Source of the DNA: Paenibacillus sp. TCA20
GTDB lineage: Bacteria; Bacillota; Bacilli; Paenibacillales; Paenibacillaceae
Direction of reading: 5' to 3'
Assembly (NCBI RefSeq): GCF_000732325.1
Contig: NZ_BBIW01000003.1
Location: forward strand, 124,001 to 188,000
Length of the DNA: 64,000 nt
Part shown: positions 16,585-26,495 of the stretch, one piece after another
Layout of the letters: every line of letters begins with the position of its first letter
Position numbering within the stretch: position 1 is the stretch's first letter
The notes under the pieces: model-generated
What the model was told of the DNA's origin: nothing
Database searches by the model: none
The model's input: the letters and a program-made list of their open reading frames with translations, nothing else
Made by a program: the position numbers and the translations under genes

Positions 16585-18567
16585 ATGGCCAAAGTATCCA
16601 GCGTGACGCTTCGCCGCCGCTTGCTGTGGTGCATGCTGATACTGCTCATTCTTTTTGCGGCGCTTGCAATTCGTCTAGCTTATGTGCAGCTTGCCAAAGG
16701 ACCGGAATTGGCGGAGGAAGCCGAGAATCTGTGGCGGAGACAAATTCCATATACTGCTAAGCGTGGAGAAATTCTTGACCGTAACGGCACAGCACTTGCT
16801 TATAATATTACGACACCGACCGTTATGGCTATTCCGGTTCAGGTGAAGGAAAAGGAAAAAACGGCTGAAGCCCTAGCGCCGCTTCTTGGGATGACGCAGG
16901 AGAAGGTGCTCGGCATCATTTCCAAGACCGAAAGAATAGTCGAGATAAAGCCCGGTGGCCGAAAAATTACGATGGAGAAAGCACAGGAAATTCGTGATTT
17001 GGAGCTTCCGGGCATTGTTGTTGCTGAGGACAATAAGCGGTTTTATCCATACGGTGATTTGGCGGCACATATTCTCGGGTTCACAGGAATTGATAATCAA
17101 GGGTTAACCGGGATTGAGAAGAAGTACGATGATAACCTTAAGGGCATCGGAGGAGGAATTGAATATTTGTCGGATGCAGCAGGCAGGCTGATGCCAGGAT
17201 CATCCGATGAATATGTCGCACCAAAGGACGGGCTCAACCTTCAGCTGACTATTGATCAGCCGATCCAATCCATTATCGAACGTGAGCTGGATCAGGCGAT
17301 GGTCAAATTTGAGGCGAATTCTGCCCTTGCGATTGCCATGAATCCGAAGACCGGAGAAATTCTTGGCATGTCGAGTCGTCCAAGCTATGAGCCGGGTAAT
17401 TATCAGGAATATCCTGCAGAAATATATAACCGAAATTTACCTGTATGGATGACCTATGAGCCGGGTTCTACCTTCAAGATTATTACCCTCGCTGCTGCAC
17501 TGGAAGAGAAGAAGGTGGATCTTGTTAACGATCATTTCTTCGATCCAGGCTACGTTGAGGTTGGCGGAGCCCGACTTCGCTGCTGGAAAAAGGGCGGACA
17601 CGGCAGCCAGACCTTTTTACAGGTTGTGGAAAACTCATGTAATCCGGGGTTTGTTGCTTTAGGGAACAAGCTTGGCAAAGAGACGCTTTTCGAGTATATT
17701 AAAAACTTCGGTTTCGGTGCAAAGACAGGAATAGACCTGAGTGGAGAAGCTTCTGGAATACTATTCAAGCTATCCCAGGTTGGACCTGTCGAGCTTGCGA
17801 CGACTGCCTTTGGTCAGGGTGTTTCAGTAACTCCGATTCAGCAGATCACCGCAGTCTCTGCTGCGATCAACGGCGGGAAATTATACAAACCGTTTGTTGC
17901 CAAAGCATGGGTCGATCCCGTCACGGGCGAAGTTGTTGATGAAACCGAGCCGGAGATGGTAAGACAGGTGATCTCGGAGGAGACGTCCAAACAGGTTCGT
18001 GAAGCGCTCGAAAGTGTGGTTGCGAAGGGGACCGGACGCCCTGCCTTTATCGACGGTTATCGAGTTGGAGGCAAGACAGGTACTGCTCAGAAAGTCATTA
18101 ACGGTCGTTATTCAACAACCGAACATATCGTTTCATTTATCGGTTTTGCACCAGCGGATGATCCTCAGATTGTGGTATATACCGCGGTAGACAATCCGAA
18201 GGGGATTCAATTCGGGGGCGTAGTTGCAGCTCCGATCGTCCAGAACATATTAGAGGATTCATTACATTATTTGCAGGTTCCGCAGCGGAAGGATCAGCTT
18301 GAGAAGAATTACAAGTATGGGGAAACACCGATTGTAACCGTACCAGACCTTACAGGAGCAACGGTACAGGATCTGTATGAAGATCTGAATATGAACTTTA
18401 TGCTCGTCAAATCAGGAACTGGTAATACGGTCATCAGTCAGGCACCAAAACCAGGAGCCAGGGTCGAAAGAGGCTCGACCATACGAATTTATATGGGAAG
18501 TCATCCGGAAGATGCTCACGAGCATGACACCAATACATCCTCTGGCAATGAAAAAGAAGGAAGTTGA
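16585..18567 (+). CDS. spoVD: Stage V sporulation protein D (sporulation-specific class B PBP)
   Basis: SpoVD builds spore cortex peptidoglycan from the mother cell. The 660 residues show a membrane anchor (about 13-35), transpeptidase nucleophile Ser295 (STFK), SCN at 351-353, KTGTA, and one C-terminal PASTA domain. Cys333 (RLRCWKKGG) and Cys352 (ENSCNPGF) lie 19 residues apart, as do Cys332 and Cys351 of B. subtilis SpoVD, whose disulfide is opened by the thioredoxin-like StoA; this identifies the gene and predicts the same redox switch. A strong ribosome site (AGGGGGGAGA) precedes ATG 16585. The 107-bp gap before it probably holds a mother-cell promoter, but no convincing sigma-E site was found. 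Confidence 0.93.
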   Translation: MAKVSSVTLRRRLLWCMLILLILFAALAIRLAYVQLAKGPELAEEAENLWRRQIPYTAKRGEILDRNGTALAYNITTPTVMAIPVQVKEKEKTAEALAPLLGMTQEKVLGIISKTERIVEIKPGGRKITMEKAQEIRDLELPGIVVAEDNKRFYPYGDLAAHILGFTGIDNQGLTGIEKKYDDNLKGIGGGIEYLSDAAGRLMPGSSDEYVAPKDGLNLQLTIDQPIQSIIERELDQAMVKFEANSALAIAMNPKTGEILGMSSRPSYEPGNYQEYPAEIYNRNLPVWMTYEPGSTFKIITLAAALEEKKVDLVNDHFFDPGYVEVGGARLRCWKKGGHGSQTFLQVVENSCNPGFVALGNKLGKETLFEYIKNFGFGAKTGIDLSGEASGILFKLSQVGPVELATTAFGQGVSVTPIQQITAVSAAINGGKLYKPFVAKAWVDPVTGEVVDETEPEMVRQVISEETSKQVREALESVVAKGTGRPAFIDGYRVGGKTGTAQKVINGRYSTTEHIVSFIGFAPADDPQIVVYTAVDNPKGIQFGGVVAAPIVQNILEDSLHYLQVPQRKDQLEKNYKYGETPIVTVPDLTGATVQDLYEDLNMNFMLVKSGTGNTVISQAPKPGARVERGSTIRIYMGSHPEDAHEHDTNTSSGNEKEGS

Positions 18568-18659
18568 TGTTTTTACTTCGCTTCCTATGGACCATAATGC
18601 TAGGTAACGGATACAATAGGGAAGGATGACGTTTTAATTTAGGGAAAGAAGGAATACAT

Positions 18660-20147
18660 GTGCTTTTAAAACAATTTGCTTCCTTGCTGCAGACAAGTAA
18701 AGTCACAGGCAACGGGGATACGGAGATTACAGGAATACAAACAGATTCTAGAAAAGTAACTGCAGGAGATCTGTTTATTTGTCTGCCTGGTCACACGGTG
18801 GATGGGCATGATTACGCTCAGACAGCGGTGGATCAAGGGGCTGCTGCGCTTGTTGTTGAACGGGAGCTCGAGGCTCGTGTTCCCCAAATTATAGTAAATA
18901 GCAGCCGTTTAGCGATGGCCGTTTTTTCTAATCATTTCTTTGAATCGCCAAGCCAGCGCTTGAACATGATCGGGGTAACCGGTACGAATGGCAAGACGAC
19001 AACGTCTTATCTCATTGAGAAAATACTAAACGATGCAGGTCAAAGTACAGGTCTCATCGGTACAATACAAATGCGGTACGCAGGCAAAGAGTTCCCTATG
19101 TCAGGAACGACACCGGAGGCACTGGAATTGCAGCGCAGCCTGCATCATATGGTGCAGGAAGGGGTCGAGAACTGTGTCATGGAGGTCTCCTCACATGCGC
19201 TGGAACAGGGACGTGTTAAAGGGACCGACTTCCGTACGGCGGTGTTCACGAATCTTACACAGGACCATCTGGATTACCATCTCACGATGGAATCCTATCG
19301 AAGTGCCAAAGGTCTGTTGTTTGCTAGAATGGGCAACGCGTATACAGAGGAGCTCTCGAAACGTAAATATGCAGTCTTGAATGCCGATGATGAGGCATCC
19401 AAGTATTTTGCCAGCCTGACAGCAGCGGAAGTCGTGACTTACGGTATTGATACAGAAGCGGATGTGAAAGCGTCCAATATCAGGATTACAGCACAAGGTA
19501 CATTCTTCCATGTAGATACATTTAAAGGCAGCGCTGATATTGAGCTCCGCATGGTAGGTAAATTCAATGTATACAATGCGCTGGCCGCAGCCACGGCTGC
19601 ACTACTGGAGGGGATTTCCCTCGAAGCCATTAAGCAGAGTCTTGAATCCATTCCTGGCGTGGACGGGCGGGTTGAAGCCGTTGCCTGCGGTCAGGACTTT
19701 GCCGTAATCGTTGACTATGCCCATACACCAGACGGACTCGAAAATGTGCTTCGAACGGTTAATGAATTCGCGGAGCGCAGGGTACTCTGTGTCTTTGGCT
19801 GCGGGGGAGACCGCGACCGCACTAAGCGTCCCATTATGGGGCAGATTGCTGCTAAATACAGTGACAAGGTATTTATTACGTCCGATAATCCCCGTACAGA
19901 GAATCCGGATGCCATTCTTGAAGATATTAAACAGGGACTTGTCGATATGGGGACCGAGCCTGACAAATACGAACTTATCGTGGATCGGAAGGCGGCAATT
20001 CATCGTGCTATTGAGCAGGCAAGCTCTGGCGATGTAGTATTGATTGCGGGTAAGGGTCATGAGACGTATCAAATTCTTGGTACGACAAAAACAGATTTTG
20101 ATGATCGTCTTGTAGCGAAAGAAGCGATAAGGGGCATAGCAAAGTGA
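18660..20147 (+). CDS. murE: UDP-MurNAc-Ala-Glu:meso-diaminopimelate ligase
   Basis: MurE adds the third residue of the peptidoglycan stem peptide in the cytoplasm. The 495 residues include the ATP loop TGTNGKTTTSYLIE (about 108-121) and the DNPR motif (SDNPRTENPDAI, about 406-417) that selects meso-diaminopimelate rather than lysine, so the wall is predicted to be of the DAP type. The start is GTG 18660; the overlapping ATG at 18658 opens a three-codon frame. The stop overlaps the murF start by four bases. Confidence 0.95.
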   Translation: MLLKQFASLLQTSKVTGNGDTEITGIQTDSRKVTAGDLFICLPGHTVDGHDYAQTAVDQGAAALVVERELEARVPQIIVNSSRLAMAVFSNHFFESPSQRLNMIGVTGTNGKTTTSYLIEKILNDAGQSTGLIGTIQMRYAGKEFPMSGTTPEALELQRSLHHMVQEGVENCVMEVSSHALEQGRVKGTDFRTAVFTNLTQDHLDYHLTMESYRSAKGLLFARMGNAYTEELSKRKYAVLNADDEASKYFASLTAAEVVTYGIDTEADVKASNIRITAQGTFFHVDTFKGSADIELRMVGKFNVYNALAAATAALLEGISLEAIKQSLESIPGVDGRVEAVACGQDFAVIVDYAHTPDGLENVLRTVNEFAERRVLCVFGCGGDRDRTKRPIMGQIAAKYSDKVFITSDNPRTENPDAILEDIKQGLVDMGTEPDKYELIVDRKAAIHRAIEQASSGDVVLIAGKGHETYQILGTTKTDFDDRLVAKEAIRGIAK

Positions 20148-21556
20148 TAAAAAGAACGTTATATCAAATTGCACAGATGTGCGGCGGCACACTCTTGAGA
20201 GATCAAGACAGTGAATTAAATATAAATGGTGTGTATACAGATTCACGCAAGACTGTTGAAGGACGGCTGTTTGTCCCTTTGGCTGGTGAGCGTTTTGATG
20301 GACATGAATATGCTGCAGAGTGTCTGGCTGCCGGTGCAGCCGGTATTATGTGGCAGAACGATCATGGCACACCTCCCGTAGGACCGGTTATTCTCGTAGA
20401 GGACACCCTTCTGGCATTGCAGGAGTTATCTGCGGCTTATTTAAGGGAGAGTGGAGCATCCGTAGTAGCCATTACGGGAAGCAATGGCAAGACAACGACC
20501 AAGGATATGGTGTATTCGCTGTTATCCACTACCTTTAAGGTGCATAAGACGCAGGGGAATTTCAACAATCATATAGGTCTGCCGTTAACGATCCTTGATA
20601 TGCCTCAAGATACGCAGATTGCGATTCTGGAGATGGGCATGAGCGGCCGGCATGAAATTGAGCGACTGGCGGAAATTGCACGTCCTGATGTTGCTGTCAT
20701 TACGAACATTGGAGAAGCTCATTTGCTGCAGCTCGGTTCCAGAGAGGAAATTGCACGTGCCAAGCTCGAAATCGTAAGCGGGCTGAAGAACGACGGCCTG
20801 CTCATCTACAATGGTGATGATTCACTAGCAGATCGTGTTCTTGCCGAGCCGTCTACGAAGAAGCCGAAGGAGTTCAAACGATTTACCTTTGGAATGAATC
20901 AGACCAATAATGATTTCCCGACGGGAATTACGAATCATGCGGGCGGGATGATCTTTACTTCGGTTTCCTTGGGCGAAGAGGCAATGCAAATTCCTCTTAT
21001 TGGCCAGCACAATGTGATTAACTCACTCGCTGCGCTTGCCGTCGCAAGACATTACGGTGTATCCCATGATGACATGCACAAAGGCTTGGCTGAAGTGAAG
21101 CTGACGGGAATGCGCATCGAAGTTATGAAGGGCGTCAGTGGAATTACGGTGCTGAATGATGCATACAATGCGAGTCCGACTGCGATGAAGGCAGCGGTTG
21201 ATGCCCTGAGCGGTCTTGCAGGCTATGAACGCAAAGCGGCAGTCCTTGGAGATATGCTGGAGCTTGGACCAAGAGAAGAAGAGCTTCATGAGGAGATTGG
21301 ACACTATCTGACACCGGCCAAGCTTGATCTGGTATTCACATATGGTTCCTTGTCTTCGAACATCGCAAAAGGCGCGTTACGGAATATGCCGAGCCATGCG
21401 GTGCATGCTTTTGAGGATAAGGCTGCTTTAATTGCCCATTTGAAGGCAAAAATGACACCTAGGGATGTTGTTCTTGTCAAGGCTTCCAGGGGCATGAAGC
21501 TGGAGGAAGTTGCTAACGCACTAATCAATGAACCATTACAGATCGAAGTTGACTAG
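20144..21556 (+). CDS. murF: UDP-MurNAc-tripeptide:D-alanyl-D-alanine ligase
   Basis: MurF adds D-Ala-D-Ala to finish the UDP-MurNAc-pentapeptide. It has 470 residues, with the N-terminal uridine-binding domain (GVYTDSRK, FVPLAGERFDGH), the ATP loop ITGSNGKTTTKDMVYSLL (about 110-127) and NDAYNASPTAM in the last domain. GTG 20144 overlaps the murE stop (GTGA), so translation is coupled. In B. subtilis murF lies elsewhere beside ddl; here it is in the cluster, as in many other bacteria. Confidence 0.95.
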   Translation: MIKRTLYQIAQMCGGTLLRDQDSELNINGVYTDSRKTVEGRLFVPLAGERFDGHEYAAECLAAGAAGIMWQNDHGTPPVGPVILVEDTLLALQELSAAYLRESGASVVAITGSNGKTTTKDMVYSLLSTTFKVHKTQGNFNNHIGLPLTILDMPQDTQIAILEMGMSGRHEIERLAEIARPDVAVITNIGEAHLLQLGSREEIARAKLEIVSGLKNDGLLIYNGDDSLADRVLAEPSTKKPKEFKRFTFGMNQTNNDFPTGITNHAGGMIFTSVSLGEEAMQIPLIGQHNVINSLAALAVARHYGVSHDDMHKGLAEVKLTGMRIEVMKGVSGITVLNDAYNASPTAMKAAVDALSGLAGYERKAAVLGDMLELGPREEELHEEIGHYLTPAKLDLVFTYGSLSSNIAKGALRNMPSHAVHAFEDKAALIAHLKAKMTPRDVVLVKASRGMKLEEVANALINEPLQIEVD

Positions 21557-21568
21557 AGAGGTGTTATC

Positions 21569-22537
21569 ATGGATTTTCAATTAATGCTGCTAACGATCGG
21601 TGTGTCATTCATCCTGGCGGTGATTGCCGCACCGATTCTGATACCACTCCTGCGCCGCATGAAATTCGGGCAGCAGGTAAGAGAAGATGGACCTCAGAGC
21701 CATCTTAAGAAATCGGGAACGCCGACGATGGGCGGTGTCGTCATCGTGCTTGCCTTTACGCTTGCCTTCCTAAAGTTTGCACCTGCGAAGAACACGGATT
21801 TTTATGTGCTGATCGTGGCAACTTTAGGGTTTGGCCTGATCGGTTTCCTGGACGACTATATTAAAATTGTGTTTAAACGTTCGCTGGGGCTTACCGCAAG
21901 GCAGAAGCTGTTTGGCCAGCTGCTATTTGCGGCGATTATGTGCTTCTTGCTTATACAGAATGGTCACAGTACAGAGATTGCCTTGCCTGGAACATCATGG
22001 GCATTCGACCTTGGTCCGTGGTTCTACTATCCGTTCATTGTTATCATGATGCTTGCTATAAGTAATGCAGTGAATTTCACGGATGGTCTGGACGGACTAT
22101 TGTCCGGCGTAAGTGCCATAGCTTTTGGTGCATTTGCCATTGTAGCGATGCAGGCTACTTCACTACCGGCTGCCGTTTGCGCAGCAGCGATGATTGGAGC
22201 CGTACTTGGATTCCTTGTCTACAATGCGCACCCAGCCAAAGTATTTATGGGGGATACCGGCTCGCTTGCGATCGGGGGAGCCATCGGAGCTATTGCCATC
22301 GTCACAAAGACAGAGCTCTTATTCCTCGTGATCGGCGGTATCTTCGTCATTGAGATGCTGTCTGTCGTTATTCAGGTCGTATCTTTCAAGACAAGAGGCA
22401 AACGTGTGTTTAAAATGAGCCCGATTCATCACCATTTTGAATTGTCGGGATGGTCTGAATGGCGTGTAGTAATTACTTTTTGGGCCGTAGGACTGCTGCT
22501 CGCTGGTCTCGGACTTTATATCAACAAGGGGTTGTAA
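21569..22537 (+). CDS. mraY: Phospho-MurNAc-pentapeptide transferase MraY
   Basis: MraY moves phospho-MurNAc-pentapeptide onto undecaprenyl phosphate to give lipid I. The 322-residue integral membrane protein has about ten helices and the conserved active-site patches: [15 protein letters not shown] (Asp-Asp), [20 protein letters not shown] and [16 protein letters not shown] 21569 follows AGAGGTG. Length and order are standard. Confidence 0.96.
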   Translation: MDFQLMLLTIGVSFILAVIAAPILIPLLRRMKFGQQVREDGPQSHLKKSGTPTMGGVVIVLAFTLAFLKFAPAKNTDFYVLIVATLGFGLIGFLDDYIKIVFKRSLGLTARQKLFGQLLFAAIMCFLLIQNGHSTEIALPGTSWAFDLGPWFYYPFIVIMMLAISNAVNFTDGLDGLLSGVSAIAFGAFAIVAMQATSLPAAVCAAAMIGAVLGFLVYNAHPAKVFMGDTGSLAIGGAIGAIAIVTKTELLFLVIGGIFVIEMLSVVIQVVSFKTRGKRVFKMSPIHHHFELSGWSEWRVVITFWAVGLLLAGLGLYINKGL

Positions 22538-22540
22538 TTC

Positions 22541-23962
22541 ATGAAGCATCCGGAGAGTTATAAAGGAATGGACGTCGTTGTTCTTGGCCTGGCCAAGAGC
22601 GGCGTACAGGTGGCTAAGGTGCTGCATCAGGCTGGTGCCCATGTTATCGTTAACGATCAAAAGGACAGAGCACAGTGTCCCGAAGCATCCGAACTGGAGG
22701 CTTTGGGAATTTCTGTTATATGCGGAGGGCATCCGGATGATCTGATTCATCCTGGAGTGCAGCTTCTGGTCAAGAACCCGGGGATCCCATATAAGATTGC
22801 GCCGATTCAAAAAGCGCTGGAGCTGGGCATCGAAGTCGTCACTGAGGTTGAAGTGGCTTATCATATTTGCAAAGCTCCCATCATTGGAATTACAGGCTCT
22901 AATGGTAAAACAACAACAACAACCTGGGTAGGTCTTTTGCTCGAGAATGCAGGCTTGTCGCCGATTGTGGCGGGCAATATTGGTACTCCGTTATCCGAGG
23001 CAGCACAGGCGGCCAAAAAAGAGGATATCATGGTCGTGGAGCTTAGCAGCTTCCAGCTCAAGGGAACGACGGATTTTCGTCCTGCCGTCAGCTGCCTGCT
23101 GAACGTTTCGGAGACGCATCTTGATTACCACGGCGGGATGGAGGACTATATTACTTCCAAAGCCAAACTGTTTAACAATCAAACACCAGAGGATTATGCG
23201 GTTATCAACTGGGATGATCCCGTATGCAGACAGCTTGTGCCCTACATCGAAGGGAGAATCCTGCCATTCTCACTGACAGAAACACTGCAAGTCGGTGTAT
23301 ACGCAGACCCTCCCTACATACCGGATGTTGAAGATGATATTGAGAGAACCATCATGTACCGTGATTTTGATGGTGGAATCCATCCGATTATTTCTGTTGA
23401 TGAGATCAAACTGCCGGGCCGTTTCAACGTTGCCAATGCACTGGCCGCTTGTGCTATAGCCATCGCAGCGGGTGCGGCTCCTACAGCACTATCTGCTCCT
23501 CTCTCAACTTTCCGCGGTGTGGAGCACCGAATGGAATATGTACAGAATCATGCAGGTGCAGATTACTATAACAATTCCAAGGCGACGAATGCGAAGGCAA
23601 CACTTAATGCGCTTACCTCTTTCAAAGAGCCCATCGTGCTGATTGCAGGTGGCCTTGACCGTGGATCCGATTATATGGATATGCTGGAAGTGTTCAAAGA
23701 GAGAGTGAAGGCTGTCGTTTTGCTGGGGCAAACGAAGGAGAAGCTGGCTGAAGTTGCGAAACTTGCCGGTCTAAAGGATATTCGGATTGTCGATAATGGG
23801 GAGGATGCCGCCGCAGCGCTTGTCGAAGCGGTTAAAAATGCTTCCGAGCTGGCACAATCAGGTGATGTTGTTTTATTGTCGCCTGCATGCGCGAGCTGGG
23901 ATATGTTTAGCTCCTATGAAGAGCGTGGACGCATTTTTAAAGAGGCGGTGCATAATCTGTAA
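22541..23962 (+). CDS. murD: UDP-MurNAc-L-alanine:D-glutamate ligase
   Basis: MurD adds D-glutamate to UDP-MurNAc-L-Ala. The 473 residues show the N-terminal Rossmann-like domain (VVVLGLAKSGVQVAK), the ATP loop GITGSNGKTTTTTWVGLL (about 112-129), NVSETHLDYH and the C-terminal LSPACASWDMFSSYEERG. It starts 3 bp after the mraY stop. The gap to spoVE carries a GC-rich hairpin (GTAGGGG at 23963-23969 with CCCCTAC at 23980-23986) without a T run. Confidence 0.95.
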   Translation: MKHPESYKGMDVVVLGLAKSGVQVAKVLHQAGAHVIVNDQKDRAQCPEASELEALGISVICGGHPDDLIHPGVQLLVKNPGIPYKIAPIQKALELGIEVVTEVEVAYHICKAPIIGITGSNGKTTTTTWVGLLLENAGLSPIVAGNIGTPLSEAAQAAKKEDIMVVELSSFQLKGTTDFRPAVSCLLNVSETHLDYHGGMEDYITSKAKLFNNQTPEDYAVINWDDPVCRQLVPYIEGRILPFSLTETLQVGVYADPPYIPDVEDDIERTIMYRDFDGGIHPIISVDEIKLPGRFNVANALAACAIAIAAGAAPTALSAPLSTFRGVEHRMEYVQNHAGADYYNNSKATNAKATLNALTSFKEPIVLIAGGLDRGSDYMDMLEVFKERVKAVVLLGQTKEKLAEVAKLAGLKDIRIVDNGEDAAAALVEAVKNASELAQSGDVVLLSPACASWDMFSSYEERGRIFKEAVHNL

Positions 23963-24011
23963 GTAGGGGGGTGGATAAGCCCCTACTACTTATGTAAGAG
24001 GTGGCCTCCTA

Positions 24012-25109
24012 ATGAAACAGACCCGACCGGCGCCTGATTTGTGGCTCGTTATCTGCATTGTGTCGCTGCTCTCCATCGGAATTGTGATGGTATACAGTGC
24101 AGGTGCCGTCCTTGCCTTTCGTGAACACGGCGACTCTTTCTACTTTGTAAAGAGGCAGCTGCTGTTCGCGGGGCTTGGGCTACTCGCCATGTTCTTTACG
24201 GCAAATGTGGATTACCGGATATGGCGCAACTACGCAAAGTATGTACTCATCCTCTGCTTTATTCTACTCATTATCGTACTGATTCCGGGCATCGGCGTCG
24301 TTCGCGGCGGCGCAAGAAGCTGGCTGGGTATCAGTTCGTTCGGTATTCAGCCCTCAGAGTTTATGAAGCTTGGCATGATTCTGTTCCTGGCCAAATGGCT
24401 CAGCAAGGATCCTGCCGCAATTAAGAACTTCACTACCGGCTTACTTCCTCCATTAGGTCTTATTGGTCTTGCTTTTGGCCTTATAATGCTTCAGCCGGAC
24501 CTCGGAACGGGCGCGGTTATGCTTGGCGCATCGATGCTGATCATCTTTACGGCAGGGGCGAGGATGAAGCATCTGATGTTCCTGGCGCTTGGCGGTGTAC
24601 TTGGTTTTGCCGGATTGATTCTCGCAGCCCCTTATCGCTTAAGACGGATTACCGGGTTTCTGGACCCTTGGTCTGATCCGCTCGGTACAGGCTATCAAAT
24701 TATTCAATCGTTATATGCGATCGGCCCAGGGGGACTTGGAGGGCTTGGTCTTGGTATGAGCAGGCAGAAATACAGCTATGTTCCTGAGCCGCAGACCGAT
24801 TTTATATTTTCCATATTGGCTGAAGAGCTCGGCTTTATTGGCGGATTAATTGTACTGCTGCTCTTTCTGCTGCTGGTATGGAGAGGAATGCGGGTAGCGA
24901 TGACCGTCCCGGATGCGTTTGGAAGCTTGCTGGGTGTTGGGATTGTCGGTATGGTTGCTGTACAGGTTGTTATTAACATTGGAGTTGTTATCGGCCTGAT
25001 GCCGGTGACGGGAATTACACTTCCCTTAATCAGTTATGGGGGTTCATCTCTGACGCTGATGCTTACAGCACTGGGAATTCTACTTAATTTATCACGTTAT
25101 GCGAGGTGA
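24012..25109 (+). CDS. spoVE: SEDS-family lipid II polymerase SpoVE (FtsW type)
   Basis: A SEDS glycosyltransferase of 365 residues with about ten membrane helices. Conserved patches are GGARSWLGISSFGIQPSEFM (about 99-118), LQPDLGTGAV, PEPQTDFIFSILAEELGF and ITLPLISYGGSS. In the B. subtilis cluster this position is held by spoVE, the partner of SpoVD in cortex synthesis, so the symbol follows synteny. FtsW is very similar and I cannot exclude that this copy serves vegetative division. ATG 24012 has GAGGTGG about 9 nt upstream. Its stop is within GAGGTGAC, the ribosome site of murG. Confidence 0.88.
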   Translation: MKQTRPAPDLWLVICIVSLLSIGIVMVYSAGAVLAFREHGDSFYFVKRQLLFAGLGLLAMFFTANVDYRIWRNYAKYVLILCFILLIIVLIPGIGVVRGGARSWLGISSFGIQPSEFMKLGMILFLAKWLSKDPAAIKNFTTGLLPPLGLIGLAFGLIMLQPDLGTGAVMLGASMLIIFTAGARMKHLMFLALGGVLGFAGLILAAPYRLRRITGFLDPWSDPLGTGYQIIQSLYAIGPGGLGGLGLGMSRQKYSYVPEPQTDFIFSILAEELGFIGGLIVLLLFLLLVWRGMRVAMTVPDAFGSLLGVGIVGMVAVQVVINIGVVIGLMPVTGITLPLISYGGSSLTLMLTALGILLNLSRYAR

Positions 25110-25114
25110 CTTAT

Positions 25115-26221
25115 ATGCGCGTTGTACTTACAGGCGGCGGGACAGGCGGACATATCTATCCGGCTGTCGCTGTCGCAAGGCAGCTGGAGTCTGAGGACAA
25201 GAACGCTGAGTTTTTATATATAGGGGGAAAAAGAGGGCTGGAAAGCAAGCTCGTTCCCGAGGAAAATCTTCGGTTTGAATCTATTGATATTACGGGGTTT
25301 CGCCGTAAGCTGTCGGTGGACAATGTTAAAACCATCCTCCGCTTTTTGCAGGGAGTCCGCACATCCAAGAAACTGCTGCGAGAGTTCAAACCCGATGTGG
25401 TGATAGGCACAGGTGGATATGTGTGTGGTCCTGTCGTTTACGCCGCAGCTAAACTCGGCATTCCGAGCATTATTCATGAACAGAATGCAATTCCTGGTTT
25501 GACCAATAAATTTCTGAGCCGTTATGTGGATACCGTAGCCGTAAGCTTTGAAGGCTCGGAGAAGCATTTTCCCGGCGTGAAAAATGTTCTCTACACAGGC
25601 AATCCGCGTGCGACTACCGTGCAACATGCGAGCCGCGAACGCGGATTTGCTTCGCTCGGAGTACCAATGGGCAGCAAGGTCGTGCTTGTCGTAGGCGGAA
25701 GCCGGGGAGCGAAGGCGATCAATGACGCAATGATCGACATGAGTGAACGCGTAGCAGCACTTAAGGATGTCCATATGGTATATGTTACGGGGGATTCCTA
25801 TTACGAACCTACACTTCAGGCTGTAAAAGAGCGTCTGGGCAACATTCCAAGTCATATGCATATTTTGCCGTATGTAAATAATATGCCTGAGGTGCTTGCA
25901 GCGACCTCGCTGATTGTGAATCGGGCAGGGGCTTCCTTCCTCGCCGAGATTACATCCCTTGGTATTCCGGCTATCCTGATCCCGTCCCCGAACGTAACAA
26001 ATAATCATCAGGAGGCCAATGCAAGGGCGTTAGAGAAGGCTGGGGCGGCGCATGTGCTTCTGGAGAAGGATATGAACGGAAATACCCTGTTCCAATCGAT
26101 CGAGGCTGTTATCGGCGATGAGGACCGCAAGCGTTCAATGTCCAGTATCTCTAAGCAGCTTGGAAAGCCTGATTCAGCGGCCGTACTTGTCGCTGAGATG
26201 AGACGGATTGCGAAGAAATAA
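25115..26221 (+). CDS. murG: UDP-GlcNAc:lipid I N-acetylglucosaminyltransferase MurG
   Basis: MurG turns lipid I into lipid II on the inner membrane face. The sequence opens with the glycine loop GGGTGGHIYPAVAVA, followed by HEQNAIPGLTNKFLSRYVD, GGSRGAKAIN and RAGASFLAEI. With ATG 25115 it has 368 residues; GAGG at 25103-25106 is 8 nt away. A GTG at 25106 that overlaps the spoVE stop is the alternative start and would add three residues. Confidence 0.95.
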   Translation: MRVVLTGGGTGGHIYPAVAVARQLESEDKNAEFLYIGGKRGLESKLVPEENLRFESIDITGFRRKLSVDNVKTILRFLQGVRTSKKLLREFKPDVVIGTGGYVCGPVVYAAAKLGIPSIIHEQNAIPGLTNKFLSRYVDTVAVSFEGSEKHFPGVKNVLYTGNPRATTVQHASRERGFASLGVPMGSKVVLVVGGSRGAKAINDAMIDMSERVAALKDVHMVYVTGDSYYEPTLQAVKERLGNIPSHMHILPYVNNMPEVLAATSLIVNRAGASFLAEITSLGIPAILIPSPNVTNNHQEANARALEKAGAAHVLLEKDMNGNTLFQSIEAVIGDEDRKRSMSSISKQLGKPDSAAVLVAEMRRIAKK

Positions 26222-26268
26222 ATCTAACAAGATTAGATCACGGATACGTAAGAAACAGTCCAGTAGGC

Positions 26269-26323
26269 GATTGTCACACACAGAGGCCTCTTTACATAAG
26301 ATACCTTATCAAATGTGACAATC
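26269..26323. repeat. 10-bp inverted repeat in the murG-murA gap
   Basis: GATTGTCACA (26269-26278) and TGTGACAATC (26314-26323) are perfect inverted copies. The 35 bp between them hold smaller palindromes (AGAGGCCTCT; ATAAGataCCTTAT). There is no T run, so it is more likely an operator or RNA structure than a terminator. Confidence 0.5.
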
Positions 26324-26495
26324 ACTCTGGGCTAACAAAAGTCCATAGTGTGTTACAACAAATTTTTTATCCGCTTAAGGACGTTCATTCCCTATGACTG
26401 CCTATTCAAAACGCATATACATCGGACGGTATGCGCTGGAGACGATTCATGGGCGTTAATAGTCAAGGGGGGCGGTAAACTCGGAGGTGATACAC

